NCBI GenBank assembly: GCA_021531775.1
Contig: JAFBIU010000013.1
Span: 1 to 64,000 of the forward strand
Direction: 5' to 3'
Origin: Parabacteroides distasonis
GTDB lineage: Bacteria > Bacteroidota > Bacteroidia > Bacteroidales > Tannerellaceae
Length of the DNA stretch: 64,000 nucleotides
The notes beneath the pieces were generated by a model, which searched no databases, was not told the DNA's origin, and saw only the letters and a list, made by a program, of their open reading frames with translations. Both the position numbers and the translations under genes were made by a program. Below, one piece after another: positions 16,199-25,495 of the stretch; position 1 is the stretch's first letter, and every line of letters starts with the position of its first letter.

Positions 16199-18676
16199 AT
16201 GAAATTTGCAGAGGTGATTCTTCCCTTTCCGTTGGAGAACAGCTTTACCTATCGGATTCCGGAAGATATGGAGCAGACCGTTACGGTGGGCTGCCGGGTA
16301 ATTGTCTCCTTTGGGGCAAAGCGTTATTATACGGCCATCGTATTGGAGATACACGACCGGCAACCGGAGGGGGCGTTTGAGGTGAAAGAGATTTATGCCC
16401 TATTGGATGCCTCCCCCATTGTCCGTCGTCCGCAACTTCGGTTCTGGAAATGGATCGCCTCCTATTACCTGTGCAAACTGGGGGATGTGTATAAAGCGGC
16501 ACTTCCCTCCGGATTGAAACTGGAAAGTGAAACAGCTGTCACCTGTCTGCCCGATTATGAGGCCGATGTGCCTTTGCGTCCGGCCGAACAGAGCGTCTTG
16601 GATGCCTTCCGGCAGGATCAGAAACTGACGGTTTCCGAACTGGCCAAGCGTACAGGATTACGCAACGTGATGCCGGTGGTTGTCTCTTTGATGAACCGGG
16701 GAGCGGTACAGGTGAGTGAAGTCATCAAGTCCGGTTTTACCCCCAAGATGCAGACATTCGTCCGTTTGTCAGATAGTTATCAGCCTGTTGAGGTGGAGGG
16801 GGCTTCTCCACTTCAGCAGGCTTTTGACGTGTTAAAGCGTGCTCCCAAACAGGAGCATCTGCTACTCTCTTTCCTGGAACTCACCCATGCCTTGAATCCC
16901 GCTTTGGCTAAAGAGATCTCCCAACGGGAGTTGTTGGAGAAGAGTGGTGATACGGCAGCCACCTTGACCGCTTTGGTCAAACGAGGCATTCTGACCTGTT
17001 ACGAGAAGGAGGTGGGCCGGTTGCAAACATCCGTTTGCCGTCTGCAACCGTTGAGTCCCTTGTCGGAGGCCCAGACCCAGGCTTATCATGCCCTCTTAGA
17101 GGCCTTTCGAACCAAAGAGGTCTGCCTGTTGCATGGGGTGACCTCCAGCGGCAAGACCGAAATCTATCTCCATCTGATGGAGGCTGTTTTACGGAAGGAA
17201 CGTCAAGTGCTCTATCTGTTGCCGGAGATTGCCTTAACCACCCAACTGACCGAACGGATCGCCCGGGTGTTTGGCGATAGGCTCTTGGTCTATCATTCCA
17301 AATTTTCCGACAACGAACGGGTGGAGGTATGGAACAAACTGCTCCATAGCCAAGAGCCGTGGGTGGTTGTGGGGGTGCGTTCGTCACTTTTCTTGCCCTT
17401 TCGCGATTTGGGACTGGTCATTGTGGATGAGGAGCATGAGACCAGCTTCAAGCAACAGGATCCCGCCCCTCGCTATCATGCGCGAAATGCTGCTATCGTC
17501 TTGGCCCAGATGCATGGTGGCAAAACCTTGTTGGGTTCAGCTACCCCTTCGATCGATTCCTACTACAATGCTATTACGGGCAAATATGGATATGTGGAGT
17601 TGACCACCCGCTATGGTGACTATCAGCTGCCGACCATGCTTCCGGTCGATATCCGTGAGCTCAGACGGAAACGGATCATGAAAGATACCCTCTTTTCTCC
17701 CCTTTTGGTCCAAAAGATGCAGGCCGCCTTGCAACGGGGGGAACAGGTCATTCTTTTTCAGAACCGTCGGGGGTTTGCTCCCATGGTGGAGTGCAAGAGC
17801 TGTGGATGGGTACCTCGTTGTGTTAATTGTGATGTCAGTCTGACCTACCACAAATACCGGAATGAGTTGGTGTGCCACTATTGTGGTTATCGGATCCGGC
17901 TGCCGGAGAGCTGTCCCGCCTGTCACGAGGGCGAGGTGCGTATGATGGGCTTTGGTACGGAAAAGGTGGAGGAGGAAGTAGCCTCCCTATTCCCGGAAGC
18001 ACAAGTGGCCCGCTTGGATATGGATTCGGCTCGCACACGTACTTCGTACGAACGGATCATTCAAGACTTTGAACGTGGAAAGACACAGATCCTGATTGGT
18101 ACCCAGATGCTCTCGAAAGGATTGGATTTTGGCAACGTGACGGTGGTAGGTATCTTGAATGCCGATAATCTGATGAATTTTCCCGACTTTCGGGCACATG
18201 AACATGCTTACCAGTTGATGGTGCAGGTGAGTGGACGGGCCGGCCGTCGGGAGAAACCTGGATGTGTTGTCTTGCAAACCTCCCATCCCGATCATCCTCT
18301 CATCCAGCTGGTTTGTCGTTTTGCCTATCGCGAGATGGTACGTTGGCAGTTGGGCGAACGGAGCCAGTTTCATTATCCGCCCTATTTCCGGTTGATTGTG
18401 TTGCACTTGCGTTGTCGGGACGAGAAGGTATTGCACCCTTTGGCGCAACGCTATGCCAACCTCTTGCGCGATCGGTTGGGACCACGTGTCTTGGGACCGG
18501 TCACGCCTCCCATTACCCGTATTCAGACGCTCCATTTGAGACAGATTGTCATCAAGATCGAAGCGACAGCAGCCATTGCTCCCATGCGGGACTTGCTGGA
18601 GCAGATCTACCAAACAATGCAAGCCGAGCCCACCTTTAAGCAACTGATTGTGCATTATGATGTGGACCCGGCTTGA
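16199..18676 (+). CDS. priA: Primosomal protein N' (PriA helicase)
   Basis: 825 residues from ATG 16199, the start matching the family N-terminus (MKFAEVILPFPL); an in-frame ATG at 16181 overlapping the upstream stop is also possible. 3' DNA-binding domain, then helicase with Walker A (GVTSSGKTE), DEEH box (IVDEEHETSFKQ), and motifs V/VI (IGTQMLSKGLDFG, QVSGRAGR). Eight zinc-ligand cysteines are in four CxxC pairs at about 530-580 (CKSCG, CVNC, CHYC, CPAC). It restarts stalled forks by loading the replisome. Unusual companion for peptidase genes, but same strand and effectively no gap. Confidence 0.95.
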   Translation: MKFAEVILPFPLENSFTYRIPEDMEQTVTVGCRVIVSFGAKRYYTAIVLEIHDRQPEGAFEVKEIYALLDASPIVRRPQLRFWKWIASYYLCKLGDVYKAALPSGLKLESETAVTCLPDYEADVPLRPAEQSVLDAFRQDQKLTVSELAKRTGLRNVMPVVVSLMNRGAVQVSEVIKSGFTPKMQTFVRLSDSYQPVEVEGASPLQQAFDVLKRAPKQEHLLLSFLELTHALNPALAKEISQRELLEKSGDTAATLTALVKRGILTCYEKEVGRLQTSVCRLQPLSPLSEAQTQAYHALLEAFRTKEVCLLHGVTSSGKTEIYLHLMEAVLRKERQVLYLLPEIALTTQLTERIARVFGDRLLVYHSKFSDNERVEVWNKLLHSQEPWVVVGVRSSLFLPFRDLGLVIVDEEHETSFKQQDPAPRYHARNAAIVLAQMHGGKTLLGSATPSIDSYYNAITGKYGYVELTTRYGDYQLPTMLPVDIRELRRKRIMKDTLFSPLLVQKMQAALQRGEQVILFQNRRGFAPMVECKSCGWVPRCVNCDVSLTYHKYRNELVCHYCGYRIRLPESCPACHEGEVRMMGFGTEKVEEEVASLFPEAQVARLDMDSARTRTSYERIIQDFERGKTQILIGTQMLSKGLDFGNVTVVGILNADNLMNFPDFRAHEHAYQLMVQVSGRAGRREKPGCVVLQTSHPDHPLIQLVCRFAYREMVRWQLGERSQFHYPPYFRLIVLHLRCRDEKVLHPLAQRYANLLRDRLGPRVLGPVTPPITRIQTLHLRQIVIKIEATAAIAPMRDLLEQIYQTMQAEPTFKQLIVHYDVDPA

Positions 18677-18704
18677 ATGAGGTCAATCCGTATGGATGTG
18701 ATGA

Positions 18705-20453
18705 TTAAATACCCAAAGATGCCTTGATGGCTTCAATCTTTGCAGCAGCGGCAGCATCAGCAGCCGGCAGTTCACTGGCATCCTTCACGGTTGAATGAAC
18801 TTCGCAATAGAACTTGATCTTCGGTTCTGTTCCTGACGGACGGATCGAGATCTTGGTGCCATCTTCTGTAAAGTACTGAAGTACATTGGAAGTGGTCGGC
18901 ATATCCAATGAGATCGTTTCACCAGCCAGATAATCTATACCCTTCAAAGTTGCATAATCCAGGAACAGGCTTACCTTCGAACCGGCAATCTCCTGCAACG
19001 GGTTCTGACGGAACTGCTTCATCATGGCTTCGATCTCTTCAGCACCACTCTTGCCCTTCTTGACAACCGAGATACCCTTTTCTTTCGAGAAGCCATACTC
19101 TACATAAATCTTCTGGAGCAACTGGTAGAGCGACAAGCCCTGATCCTTTGCCCAAGCAGCAATTTCAGCCAAAATTACGCAAGCTGATACAGCATCCTTG
19201 TCACGAACAAAGTCTTCGCACAAGAAACCGTAGCTCTCTTCGCCACCACCGATGTAGCTCTTCTTGCCTTCGTTCATGCGCATAACGTTGGCAATCCATT
19301 TGAAGCCTGTATAAACATCATAGATCTCAACACCATTGCGTTCAGCAATTGTCTTGATGGTCTCTGTGGTTACGATCGTCTTGACGATGTATTCTTTACC
19401 TTGGATCTTGCCCAGTTCTTTCCAACGGGTGATCAGGTAGTAAACGAACATCAAAGCGGTCTGGTTACCGTTCAGCAATACCCATTCGCCCTTGTCGTTC
19501 TTGACAGCAGCACCTACACGGTCTGCATCCGGGTCAGAAGCCATTACCAGTTCGGCATCCATCTCCTTGGCCTTTTCAACTGCCATGGCCAAAGCTGCCG
19601 GTTCTTCCGGGTTCGGAGAGATAACGGTCGGGAAGTCACCACTGACTACATCCTGTTCCGGTACGTGGATGATGTTAGTAAATCCGTAAGCAGCCAATGC
19701 TCTCGGAACCAGTTTCACACCTGTACCGTGGATCGGAGTATAGACGATCTTCATGTCTTTGTGACGAGCGATTGCTTCGGGAGACAAGGAGATCTTGGTC
19801 AGATCTTCAATGTAAGGAGCATCGATCTCTTCGCCAATGATTTCGATCAGATCCGGATTGCCCTTGAACTGGATATCGCTGGCATTGCGAATCTTGTTCA
19901 CTTCGGCAATGGTGTTCTTGTCGTGCGGAGCGATCATCTGTGCACCATCATTCCAATATGCTTTGTATCCGTTGTACTCTTTCGGGTTGTGGGAAGCGGT
20001 TAAGATAATACCACTCTGACAACCTAACTTACGGATTGCGTAAGACATTTCCGGTGTCGGACGAAGGCTTTCGAACAGATAAACCTTGATACCGTTGGCC
20101 GAGAAAATGTCGGCAGAGATTTCCGCAAACTTGCGGCTGTTGTTGCGGCAGTCGTGACCGATCACCACTTTGATTTGATCTAGTTCGGCGAATTCCTGCT
20201 TCAGGTAGTTGGACAAACCTTGGGTGGCGGCTCCGACTGTGTAAATGTTCATACGGTTAGAACCTACGCCCATGATACCACGCAAACCACCCGTTCCGAA
20301 TTCCAAGTCTTTATAAAAACACTCGATCAACTCAGTCGGATCTTCACTGTCTAAGAGGGCCTGCACTTGGGCACGCGTTTCCTCATCATAACTGTCAGTA
20401 AGCCATCCTTGTGCCTTACTTCTTACCATTTCTAATAATTCGTTGTTTTCCAT
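18705..20453 (-). CDS. Alpha-D-phosphohexomutase (phosphoglucomutase/phosphomannomutase)
   Basis: 582 residues, four-domain family. Active-site serine loop TASHNPKEYNGYKAYW, Mg loop DPDADRVG, sugar loop GGEESYGFL and phosphate loop RPSGTEPKIKFY are all present. The length fits the long PgcA/PGM2-like group that interconverts glucose-1- and glucose-6-phosphate, feeding glycogen and cell-wall precursors (the glycogen genes lie 19 kb away). Convergent with priA. A TATTTTTG box lies 26 bp upstream of the ATG. Confidence 0.94.
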   Translation of the reverse strand: MENNELLEMVRSKAQGWLTDSYDEETRAQVQALLDSEDPTELIECFYKDLEFGTGGLRGIMGVGSNRMNIYTVGAATQGLSNYLKQEFAELDQIKVVIGHDCRNNSRKFAEISADIFSANGIKVYLFESLRPTPEMSYAIRKLGCQSGIILTASHNPKEYNGYKAYWNDGAQMIAPHDKNTIAEVNKIRNASDIQFKGNPDLIEIIGEEIDAPYIEDLTKISLSPEAIARHKDMKIVYTPIHGTGVKLVPRALAAYGFTNIIHVPEQDVVSGDFPTVISPNPEEPAALAMAVEKAKEMDAELVMASDPDADRVGAAVKNDKGEWVLLNGNQTALMFVYYLITRWKELGKIQGKEYIVKTIVTTETIKTIAERNGVEIYDVYTGFKWIANVMRMNEGKKSYIGGGEESYGFLCEDFVRDKDAVSACVILAEIAAWAKDQGLSLYQLLQKIYVEYGFSKEKGISVVKKGKSGAEEIEAMMKQFRQNPLQEIAGSKVSLFLDYATLKGIDYLAGETISLDMPTTSNVLQYFTEDGTKISIRPSGTEPKIKFYCEVHSTVKDASELPAADAAAAAKIEAIKASLGI

Positions 20454-20478
20454 GCTAAAAACAATTATATCATGTCTG

Positions 20479-20486
20479 CAAAAATA
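20479..20486 (-). promoter_or_regulatory. -7 box of the phosphohexomutase gene
   Basis: TATTTTTG on the minus strand, 26 bp before ATG 20453. No TTTG at the -33 distance. Confidence 0.55.
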
Positions 20487-20521
20487 TAAAAGAATAATGA
20501 AATATCAGATAAAATGTCCTA

Positions 20522-22195
20522 TTAAAATTCGTAAATATAACATTGCTCGTTGTGGGCCGCATCTTGAACCGTGAGTTTCAGGGTGTGTCGGCCCTGATTC
20601 CACTGGCCTGCCTCCCAGATGTAGGTGATGACGGATCGGTTGTTCATTTCGAACAGGACGAATTGTCCGTCTATCTCTCCCCGGTAGGTAGCTACCCCAC
20701 TCAAGTTGTCGGTCAAGCGGAAGCGGAACATCCGTTTTTGTTTCCATAACTTGGTGTCAATGGGGGTAATGCGTGGGGCTTCCGTATCGGTCGCCAACTG
20801 GTAGCATCCCAATTCACGGATGGAGGCATCCACCCAACCTTTCCGGTAAGTTCCGCCAGCCCACGTCCGTTTTCCTTTGTGGATCCGAACGATGCCATAC
20901 TGCTGTTTGTCTGCCAAGGTATCCTGTACGATCCGCAAGGAGAGCCGGGCAGGCCGATGAAGCGCGACCGGCTCGTCATGGAGATAGTGGCGGGTAGTCT
21001 GTCGGGTACTATCCGTTTCAGCCCGATATCGGAAACGTAACGAGTCGTAGAGCGACTCTTTCGGGAGCTGCAGACGGATGCCCGAAGCACCAAAATGGTT
21101 CTCATCACGCCAGTTGAAGAGTTCACCCGACTCGTCTGGTTCCGGAAGGGTCTGCTCTTTCCCTTCGATGACAAAGGGGATACGGGTCTGGTTACCGGCC
21201 AGGTCGGTCAAGGTATAGACCACTTCATACCGTCGCTCTTCGTCTATGGTGAGGATCCCTCGTTGCAGGCTTTCGATAAAGGGCAAGCGGTTGCCCGGTT
21301 CGACATAACTCTTGACGAAGAAGGTGTGATGCCGGATCCATTCCGGATAATCGGTGAAACTGTTCAGGTAACGGGTTTCGGCAAAGGAGAAACGGTTCAG
21401 ATCACTTTCGAAGATGACCAGTCCATCTACGGACAATCGGATGTTGCGTACCCCATAGACATTGGTCGTCTGATCCATCAGGTCGTGCGCCTGTATGCCT
21501 AAGCCCGCCTTTCCCCAGGCTTGAATGGCTTTTTGCAACTGAGGCTTGCCGGCCTGCTGTCGGATGGGGATGGTCTGAGCCTCACATTTCCCATTGATCA
21601 TGCCCTCCCCCTGGATGGGATAGATACGGATTGCTTGGGCTTGGGGGGCCCGCGTATCTTCGATTTGTGCTAAATAGGGCTCCATGGGATCCATCGGATC
21701 GTCCGTTTCGGTGTCACGCCACTCAAAATGGAGGTGTGGTCCGCCCGAACTGCCTGTATTGCCACTGTATGCAATGATCGCACCTTGCTCGACCGGAAAC
21801 TGCTCCGGTGTCAGCTGCAGATCCACCTGAAAACGCTCTTGTGCATATTGCTGTTCCCTGACATAAGCCGCCACCGCTGGTATGAACCGTTGCAGGTGTC
21901 CATAGACGGTAGTTGTTCCGTCTGGATGTGCCAGGTAGAGGGCATTGCCATACCCCCAAGGACTGACTGAAATCCGGGCAATATACCCCTCCTGGACGGC
22001 ATGGACCGCCTTTCCTTCCACTCCTTGGGTCTTGAAGTCGATCCCGGAATGGAAGTGGTTGCTTCTTAATTCACCGAAATTGCCACTCAACCGGATGGGA
22101 AAGTCGAATGGGTTCCGGAGAGTTTGCCCCCACCCTGTTGAGGTGGTGCAAAGAGCCATTATATATAATGTATATGCAAGTAACTGTTTATTCAT
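20522..22195 (-). CDS. M23-family peptidase, exported
   Basis: 557 residues from ATG 22195, which starts a signal peptide ending near STGWGQ. LytM/M23 motifs are NHFHSGIDFKT (HxxxD) and GGPHLHFEW (HxH), spaced about 110 residues apart because of an insert between the strands. Residues 200-557 are beta-rich domains without a recognised name. M23 enzymes cut peptidoglycan crosslinks, or act as regulators when inactive; here the zinc ligands are intact. The predicted transcript start nearly coincides with the ATG. Confidence 0.88.
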   Translation of the reverse strand: MNKQLLAYTLYIMALCTTSTGWGQTLRNPFDFPIRLSGNFGELRSNHFHSGIDFKTQGVEGKAVHAVQEGYIARISVSPWGYGNALYLAHPDGTTTVYGHLQRFIPAVAAYVREQQYAQERFQVDLQLTPEQFPVEQGAIIAYSGNTGSSGGPHLHFEWRDTETDDPMDPMEPYLAQIEDTRAPQAQAIRIYPIQGEGMINGKCEAQTIPIRQQAGKPQLQKAIQAWGKAGLGIQAHDLMDQTTNVYGVRNIRLSVDGLVIFESDLNRFSFAETRYLNSFTDYPEWIRHHTFFVKSYVEPGNRLPFIESLQRGILTIDEERRYEVVYTLTDLAGNQTRIPFVIEGKEQTLPEPDESGELFNWRDENHFGASGIRLQLPKESLYDSLRFRYRAETDSTRQTTRHYLHDEPVALHRPARLSLRIVQDTLADKQQYGIVRIHKGKRTWAGGTYRKGWVDASIRELGCYQLATDTEAPRITPIDTKLWKQKRMFRFRLTDNLSGVATYRGEIDGQFVLFEMNNRSVITYIWEAGQWNQGRHTLKLTVQDAAHNEQCYIYEF

Positions 22196-22487
22196 GCAAC
22201 AAAGATGGGACTTTTTTTGTCTTCTTGCAAAGGTTATCCCTTTTTTAGGTCCATTCAGCCTGTCAGTCGGTCTGACGAAACGGCCTGTTGACCTTGTCAA
22301 AATGGCAGAATTGGATTGTTAAAAAGGTACTTTGTAATGCAGGGTACCGTTAACCGCGGTTAAGCCAGAGAAATGGGTCGTTAAAAGTGATAAAAAAGAG
22401 GGCTCAAATAGAATATCCGAACGATTTTTGAGTTTTCTTTGTCGTATCGAAACTGTTAAAATTAAGTGTTTAATAAATCATAGACGT
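22196..22487. promoter_or_regulatory. Divergent regulatory region, M23 peptidase / htrA
   Basis: 292 bp without a gene. It contains GTCAG-5-CTGAC (22262-22276), TTGAC-3-GTCAA (22288-22300) with TGTCAAAATGGCA overlapping it, and a perfect 14-bp palindrome TTAACCGCGGTTAA (22350-22363). A clear TAnnTTTG box for htrA was not found, which may mean an alternative or activated promoter. Protein-binding is inference. Confidence 0.4.
22200..22231 (-). promoter_or_regulatory. Promoter of the M23 peptidase gene
   Basis: On the minus strand, TTTG (22231-22228), 20 bp, CATCTTTG (22207-22200), one base off TAnnTTTG. It ends only 4 bp before ATG 22195, so the message would be leaderless or nearly so. Confidence 0.5.
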
Positions 22488-24005
22488 ATGAAGACAATTT
22501 GGAAAAATGTACTGGGTGCCGTGCTGATCGCAGCCATGAGCTCCGGAGCTGCCATTGGAACTTGTGTTTACTTGTTCAATCAACCGGGACAAACGACACA
22601 GTTGGCAACAGGTGTTGAGAATACTTTTAAGCAACCGTTGCGTTTGACGAGTTATGGATCCTCCGCTGCAGCCGAGCAGATCGATTTTACGGTCGCTGCA
22701 GAAAGTGCGGTACATGGCGTGGTGCATATCAAGGCTACGGCCAATGTGCAGAGCAGTGGTCAGGAACAATATGTCGATCCGTTTGAGTACTTCTTCGGTT
22801 TCGGCGGCCGAGGCGGTTACCAACGTCCGCAGCAGCAACCTCGCGTTGGGGCTGGTTCGGGTGTGATTATCTCAACGGATGGTTATATCATGACCAATAA
22901 TCACGTGATCGATGGTGCGGATGAATTGGAGGTCACCTTGAATGACAACCGGAAATTTGCGGCTAAGGTGATTGGTGCCGATCCGCAGACAGATATTGCC
23001 TTGATCAAGATTGATGCCAAGGATCTGCCGGCTATCCCCTTTGGTGATTCCGAGAAGTTGAAGGTAGGAGAGTGGGTATTGGCTGTCGGTAATCCCTTCA
23101 ACCTGACCTCTACCGTAACGGCCGGTATCGTAAGTGCCAAAAGCCGTGGCAACATCGGAACAGCGGGTCGTGACCGGAGTAAGATCGAGTCCTTTATTCA
23201 GACCGATGCAGCAGTCAACCCGGGTAACAGTGGTGGTGCCTTGGTGAACACGAAGGGCGAGTTGGTCGGTATCAATACGGCCATCTATTCCGAAACAGGT
23301 AACTTTGCCGGATATTCGTTTGCCGTACCCATCAGCATTGCCGGTAAGGTAGCCAACGACTTGAAGCAGTATGGTACGGTACAACGTGCCGTCTTGGGTG
23401 TCTTGATTCAGGATCCGCAGAATGTGCCCGATGAGGAAAAGGAGAATGTGAAGGCATTGGAGGGTGCTTACGTAGGTGGTTTTGCAGAGCGGAGTACAGC
23501 CAAGGAGGCCGGTGTTGAGAAGGGTGATGTGATTGTCGCTGTCAATGGTTCGAAGATCAAGTCAGCCAGTGCCCTGCAGGAGCAGATCAGCAAATACCGT
23601 CCGGGCGACAAGGTGGAACTGACCTTGAACCGTAAAGGCACGACCAAGAAGGTGACCGTGGAACTGAAGAATGCCCAGGGCAGCACGAAGGTTGTCAAGG
23701 GTGGCGATACGGCAGAAGTGTTGGGAGCCGCATTCAAGACTCTGTCCGACAAACAGAAGCAGACGATGGGTGTCAGCTACGGTATTGAGGTGACAGGCTT
23801 GACCTCGGGCAAGTTGAAAGAGGCTGGTATTCAGAAGGGTTTCATCATCATGATTGTCAATAACCAGAAGGTGTCCAGCCCGGAAGATTTGGAACGCATC
23901 GTGGATAGTATTCTGAAGGGCCGTAGTGAGGATCAGGGACTCTTCATCAAGGGCTTCTATCCGAACGGACGCACGAAATATTATGCCATCGATTTGTCCG
24001 AATAA
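22488..24005 (+). CDS. htrA: HtrA/DegP-family periplasmic serine protease
   Basis: 505 residues from ATG 22488 with an uncleaved or cleaved N-terminal membrane segment (about 8-30). The catalytic triad is visible: His in MTNNHVIDGAD, Asp in DPQTDIALIKID and Ser in NPGNSGGALVN. Two PDZ domains follow (about 300-400 and 420-500). It degrades or chaperones misfolded envelope proteins. The upstream region carries several GTCA-type inverted repeats. A strong hairpin at 24049-24081 ends the gene. Confidence 0.94.
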   Translation: MKTIWKNVLGAVLIAAMSSGAAIGTCVYLFNQPGQTTQLATGVENTFKQPLRLTSYGSSAAAEQIDFTVAAESAVHGVVHIKATANVQSSGQEQYVDPFEYFFGFGGRGGYQRPQQQPRVGAGSGVIISTDGYIMTNNHVIDGADELEVTLNDNRKFAAKVIGADPQTDIALIKIDAKDLPAIPFGDSEKLKVGEWVLAVGNPFNLTSTVTAGIVSAKSRGNIGTAGRDRSKIESFIQTDAAVNPGNSGGALVNTKGELVGINTAIYSETGNFAGYSFAVPISIAGKVANDLKQYGTVQRAVLGVLIQDPQNVPDEEKENVKALEGAYVGGFAERSTAKEAGVEKGDVIVAVNGSKIKSASALQEQISKYRPGDKVELTLNRKGTTKKVTVELKNAQGSTKVVKGGDTAEVLGAAFKTLSDKQKQTMGVSYGIEVTGLTSGKLKEAGIQKGFIIMIVNNQKVSSPEDLERIVDSILKGRSEDQGLFIKGFYPNGRTKYYAIDLSE

Positions 24006-24048
24006 GGCGGTGAATGGTTTGTTGTCCTAAATAAGTTAAAGGTTTTTA

Positions 24049-24085
24049 AATTGGCCGGTTATCGTTGATAATCGGCCAATTCTTA
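24049..24085 (+). terminator. Terminator between htrA and rpoD
   Basis: A 15-bp stem (24049-24063 with 24067-24081, one wobble) closes a 3-nt GTT loop and is followed by TTCTT. It insulates rpoD, whose -7 box begins 18 bp later. Confidence 0.75.
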
Positions 24086-24098
24086 TAAGAAAAAGTGC

Positions 24099-24106
24099 TA
24101 TCTTTG
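24099..24106 (+). promoter_or_regulatory. -7 box of rpoD
   Basis: TATCTTTG, 30 bp before ATG 24137. No TTTG at the -33 distance. Confidence 0.6.
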
Positions 24107-24136
24107 CACCTCGTATTCTCGATTATAATGAATTAA

Positions 24137-24997
24137 ATGAGACAATTAAAGATTACTAAGTCCATCACCAACCGCGAGAGCGCCTCGTTAGATAAGTATC
24201 TTCAGGAAATTGGTCGTGAAGATCTTATTACGGTCGAAGAAGAGGTTGAATTGGCGCAGGCTATTAAAAGGGGAGACCGCAGGGCATTGGAAAAACTGAC
24301 CAGAGCGAATCTCCGTTTCGTTGTATCAGTGGCTAAGCAATACCAGAATCAGGGATTGAGTTTGCCGGATTTGATTAATGAAGGAAACTTGGGTCTGATC
24401 AAGGCAGCTGAAAAATTTGATGAGACCAGAGGTTTCAAGTTCATTTCCTATGCCGTATGGTGGATTCGTCAGTCGATATTGCAAGCATTGGCGGAACAAT
24501 CCCGTATTGTTCGTCTTCCGTTGAATCAGGTGGGCTCACTAAACAAGATCAGTAAGGCCTTCTCGAAGTTTGAACAGGAGAATGAACGTCGTCCTTCGCC
24601 GGAAGAGTTGGCGGATGAGTTGGATATTCCGGTCGATAAGATTTCCGATACGTTGAAAGTATCCGGACGTCATATTTCGGTAGATGCTCCCTTCGTAGAG
24701 GGTGAGGATAACAGTTTGTTGGATGTATTGGTGAACGATGATGCTCCGATTGCAGACCGTTCATTGATCAATGAATCGTTGTCCAAAGAGATTGACCGTG
24801 CACTGGCCACCTTGACGGAACGGGAATGTGATATCATCAAGATGTTCTTTGGGATCGGTTGTCAGGAGATGACGTTGGAGGAGATCGGAGACAAGTTTGG
24901 ACTGACTCGTGAGCGTGTTCGTCAGATCAAGGAGAAGGCGATTCGTCGGTTGAGACAGGGTTCACGTAGTAAATTATTGAAATCTTATCTGGGATAA
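24137..24997 (+). CDS. rpoD: Primary sigma factor, Bacteroidota type
   Basis: 286 residues, starting directly with region 1.2 ([16 protein letters not shown]); region 1.1 and the long non-conserved insert of E. coli RpoD are missing, as known for sigma-ABfr. Region 2 ([20 protein letters not shown]), region 2.4 ([14 protein letters not shown]), region 3 and the region 4 HTH ([20 protein letters not shown]) are complete. It recognises the TTTG / TAnnTTTG promoters listed here. Preceded and followed by strong terminators, so a single-gene unit. Confidence 0.96.
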   Translation: MRQLKITKSITNRESASLDKYLQEIGREDLITVEEEVELAQAIKRGDRRALEKLTRANLRFVVSVAKQYQNQGLSLPDLINEGNLGLIKAAEKFDETRGFKFISYAVWWIRQSILQALAEQSRIVRLPLNQVGSLNKISKAFSKFEQENERRPSPEELADELDIPVDKISDTLKVSGRHISVDAPFVEGEDNSLLDVLVNDDAPIADRSLINESLSKEIDRALATLTERECDIIKMFFGIGCQEMTLEEIGDKFGLTRERVRQIKEKAIRRLRQGSRSKLLKSYLG

Positions 24998-25019
24998 AGC
25001 ATACGTTGGAACAGAAATG

Positions 25020-25069
25020 CCCCCACATTGCGATGGTTGATGAGATCGCAATATGGGGGTATTTTTTTT
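25020..25069 (+). terminator. rpoD terminator
   Basis: Stem 25020-25034 with 25045-25059 pairs at 14 of 15 positions, loop 10 nt, followed closely by eight T. On the minus strand it also lies just beyond the stop of the next gene and may help end that transcript. Confidence 0.85.
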
Positions 25070-25072
25070 GTC

Positions 25073-25495
25073 TTAGAGTTGCTTGTAGGGGTGGTTGGTG
25101 GCCGACAACATCCGATGGGTAGTCAGGTCGCTTTTCAATTTCTTTTTGGAGAGCAGTTTCCCGCCATACGAATAGTAGAAAATATCGTTTGTGTTGCCCA
25201 AGACGATGATCTGCTTGGTGGCAGGACTGACCACATAACCGGCCACTACGATCTCTTCGGGTCGCGTGATCTGGCACAGGAAGTCTCCTTGACGGTTAAA
25301 CCGGTAGAGAATCCCATTACTGATCAGAAACAGATTCTTTCCCTCCTGTTGAATGTCACGTGCCGTTTGGATGCACTGTCCGTCATCTGTGTGTAACGGC
25401 ATGGCTAACTCCTTGGATGAGGAGAAATACTCATATCCTTGTTGGATGCCCAACAAGACAGCTGCAGAAACCAGTATAAGAAAAGTCCGTTTCAT
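25073..25495 (-). CDS. Small exported protein of unknown function
   Basis: 140 residues from ATG 25495, which gives an N-terminal signal or anchor (MKRTFLILVSAAVLLGIQQG). The rest holds two or three beta-repeat-like strands (LFLISNGILYRFNRQGDFLC, IIVLGNTNDIFYYSYGGKLL) resembling single blades of a propeller, too few to close one. It may therefore be the N-terminal stub of a longer propeller protein or a genuine small protein; its stop is followed directly by a terminator, favouring a stable gene end. The first codons lie in a strong hairpin (25482-25537). Confidence 0.6.
   Translation of the reverse strand: MKRTFLILVSAAVLLGIQQGYEYFSSSKELAMPLHTDDGQCIQTARDIQQEGKNLFLISNGILYRFNRQGDFLCQITRPEEIVVAGYVVSPATKQIIVLGNTNDIFYYSYGGKLLSKKKLKSDLTTHRMLSATNHPYKQL

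Noticed and set aside
22303-22320. Sigma-54-type promoter TGGCA...TTG upstream of htrA
   Set aside because: The spacing between the GG and the TTG element is two bases too long for the -24/-12 consensus.
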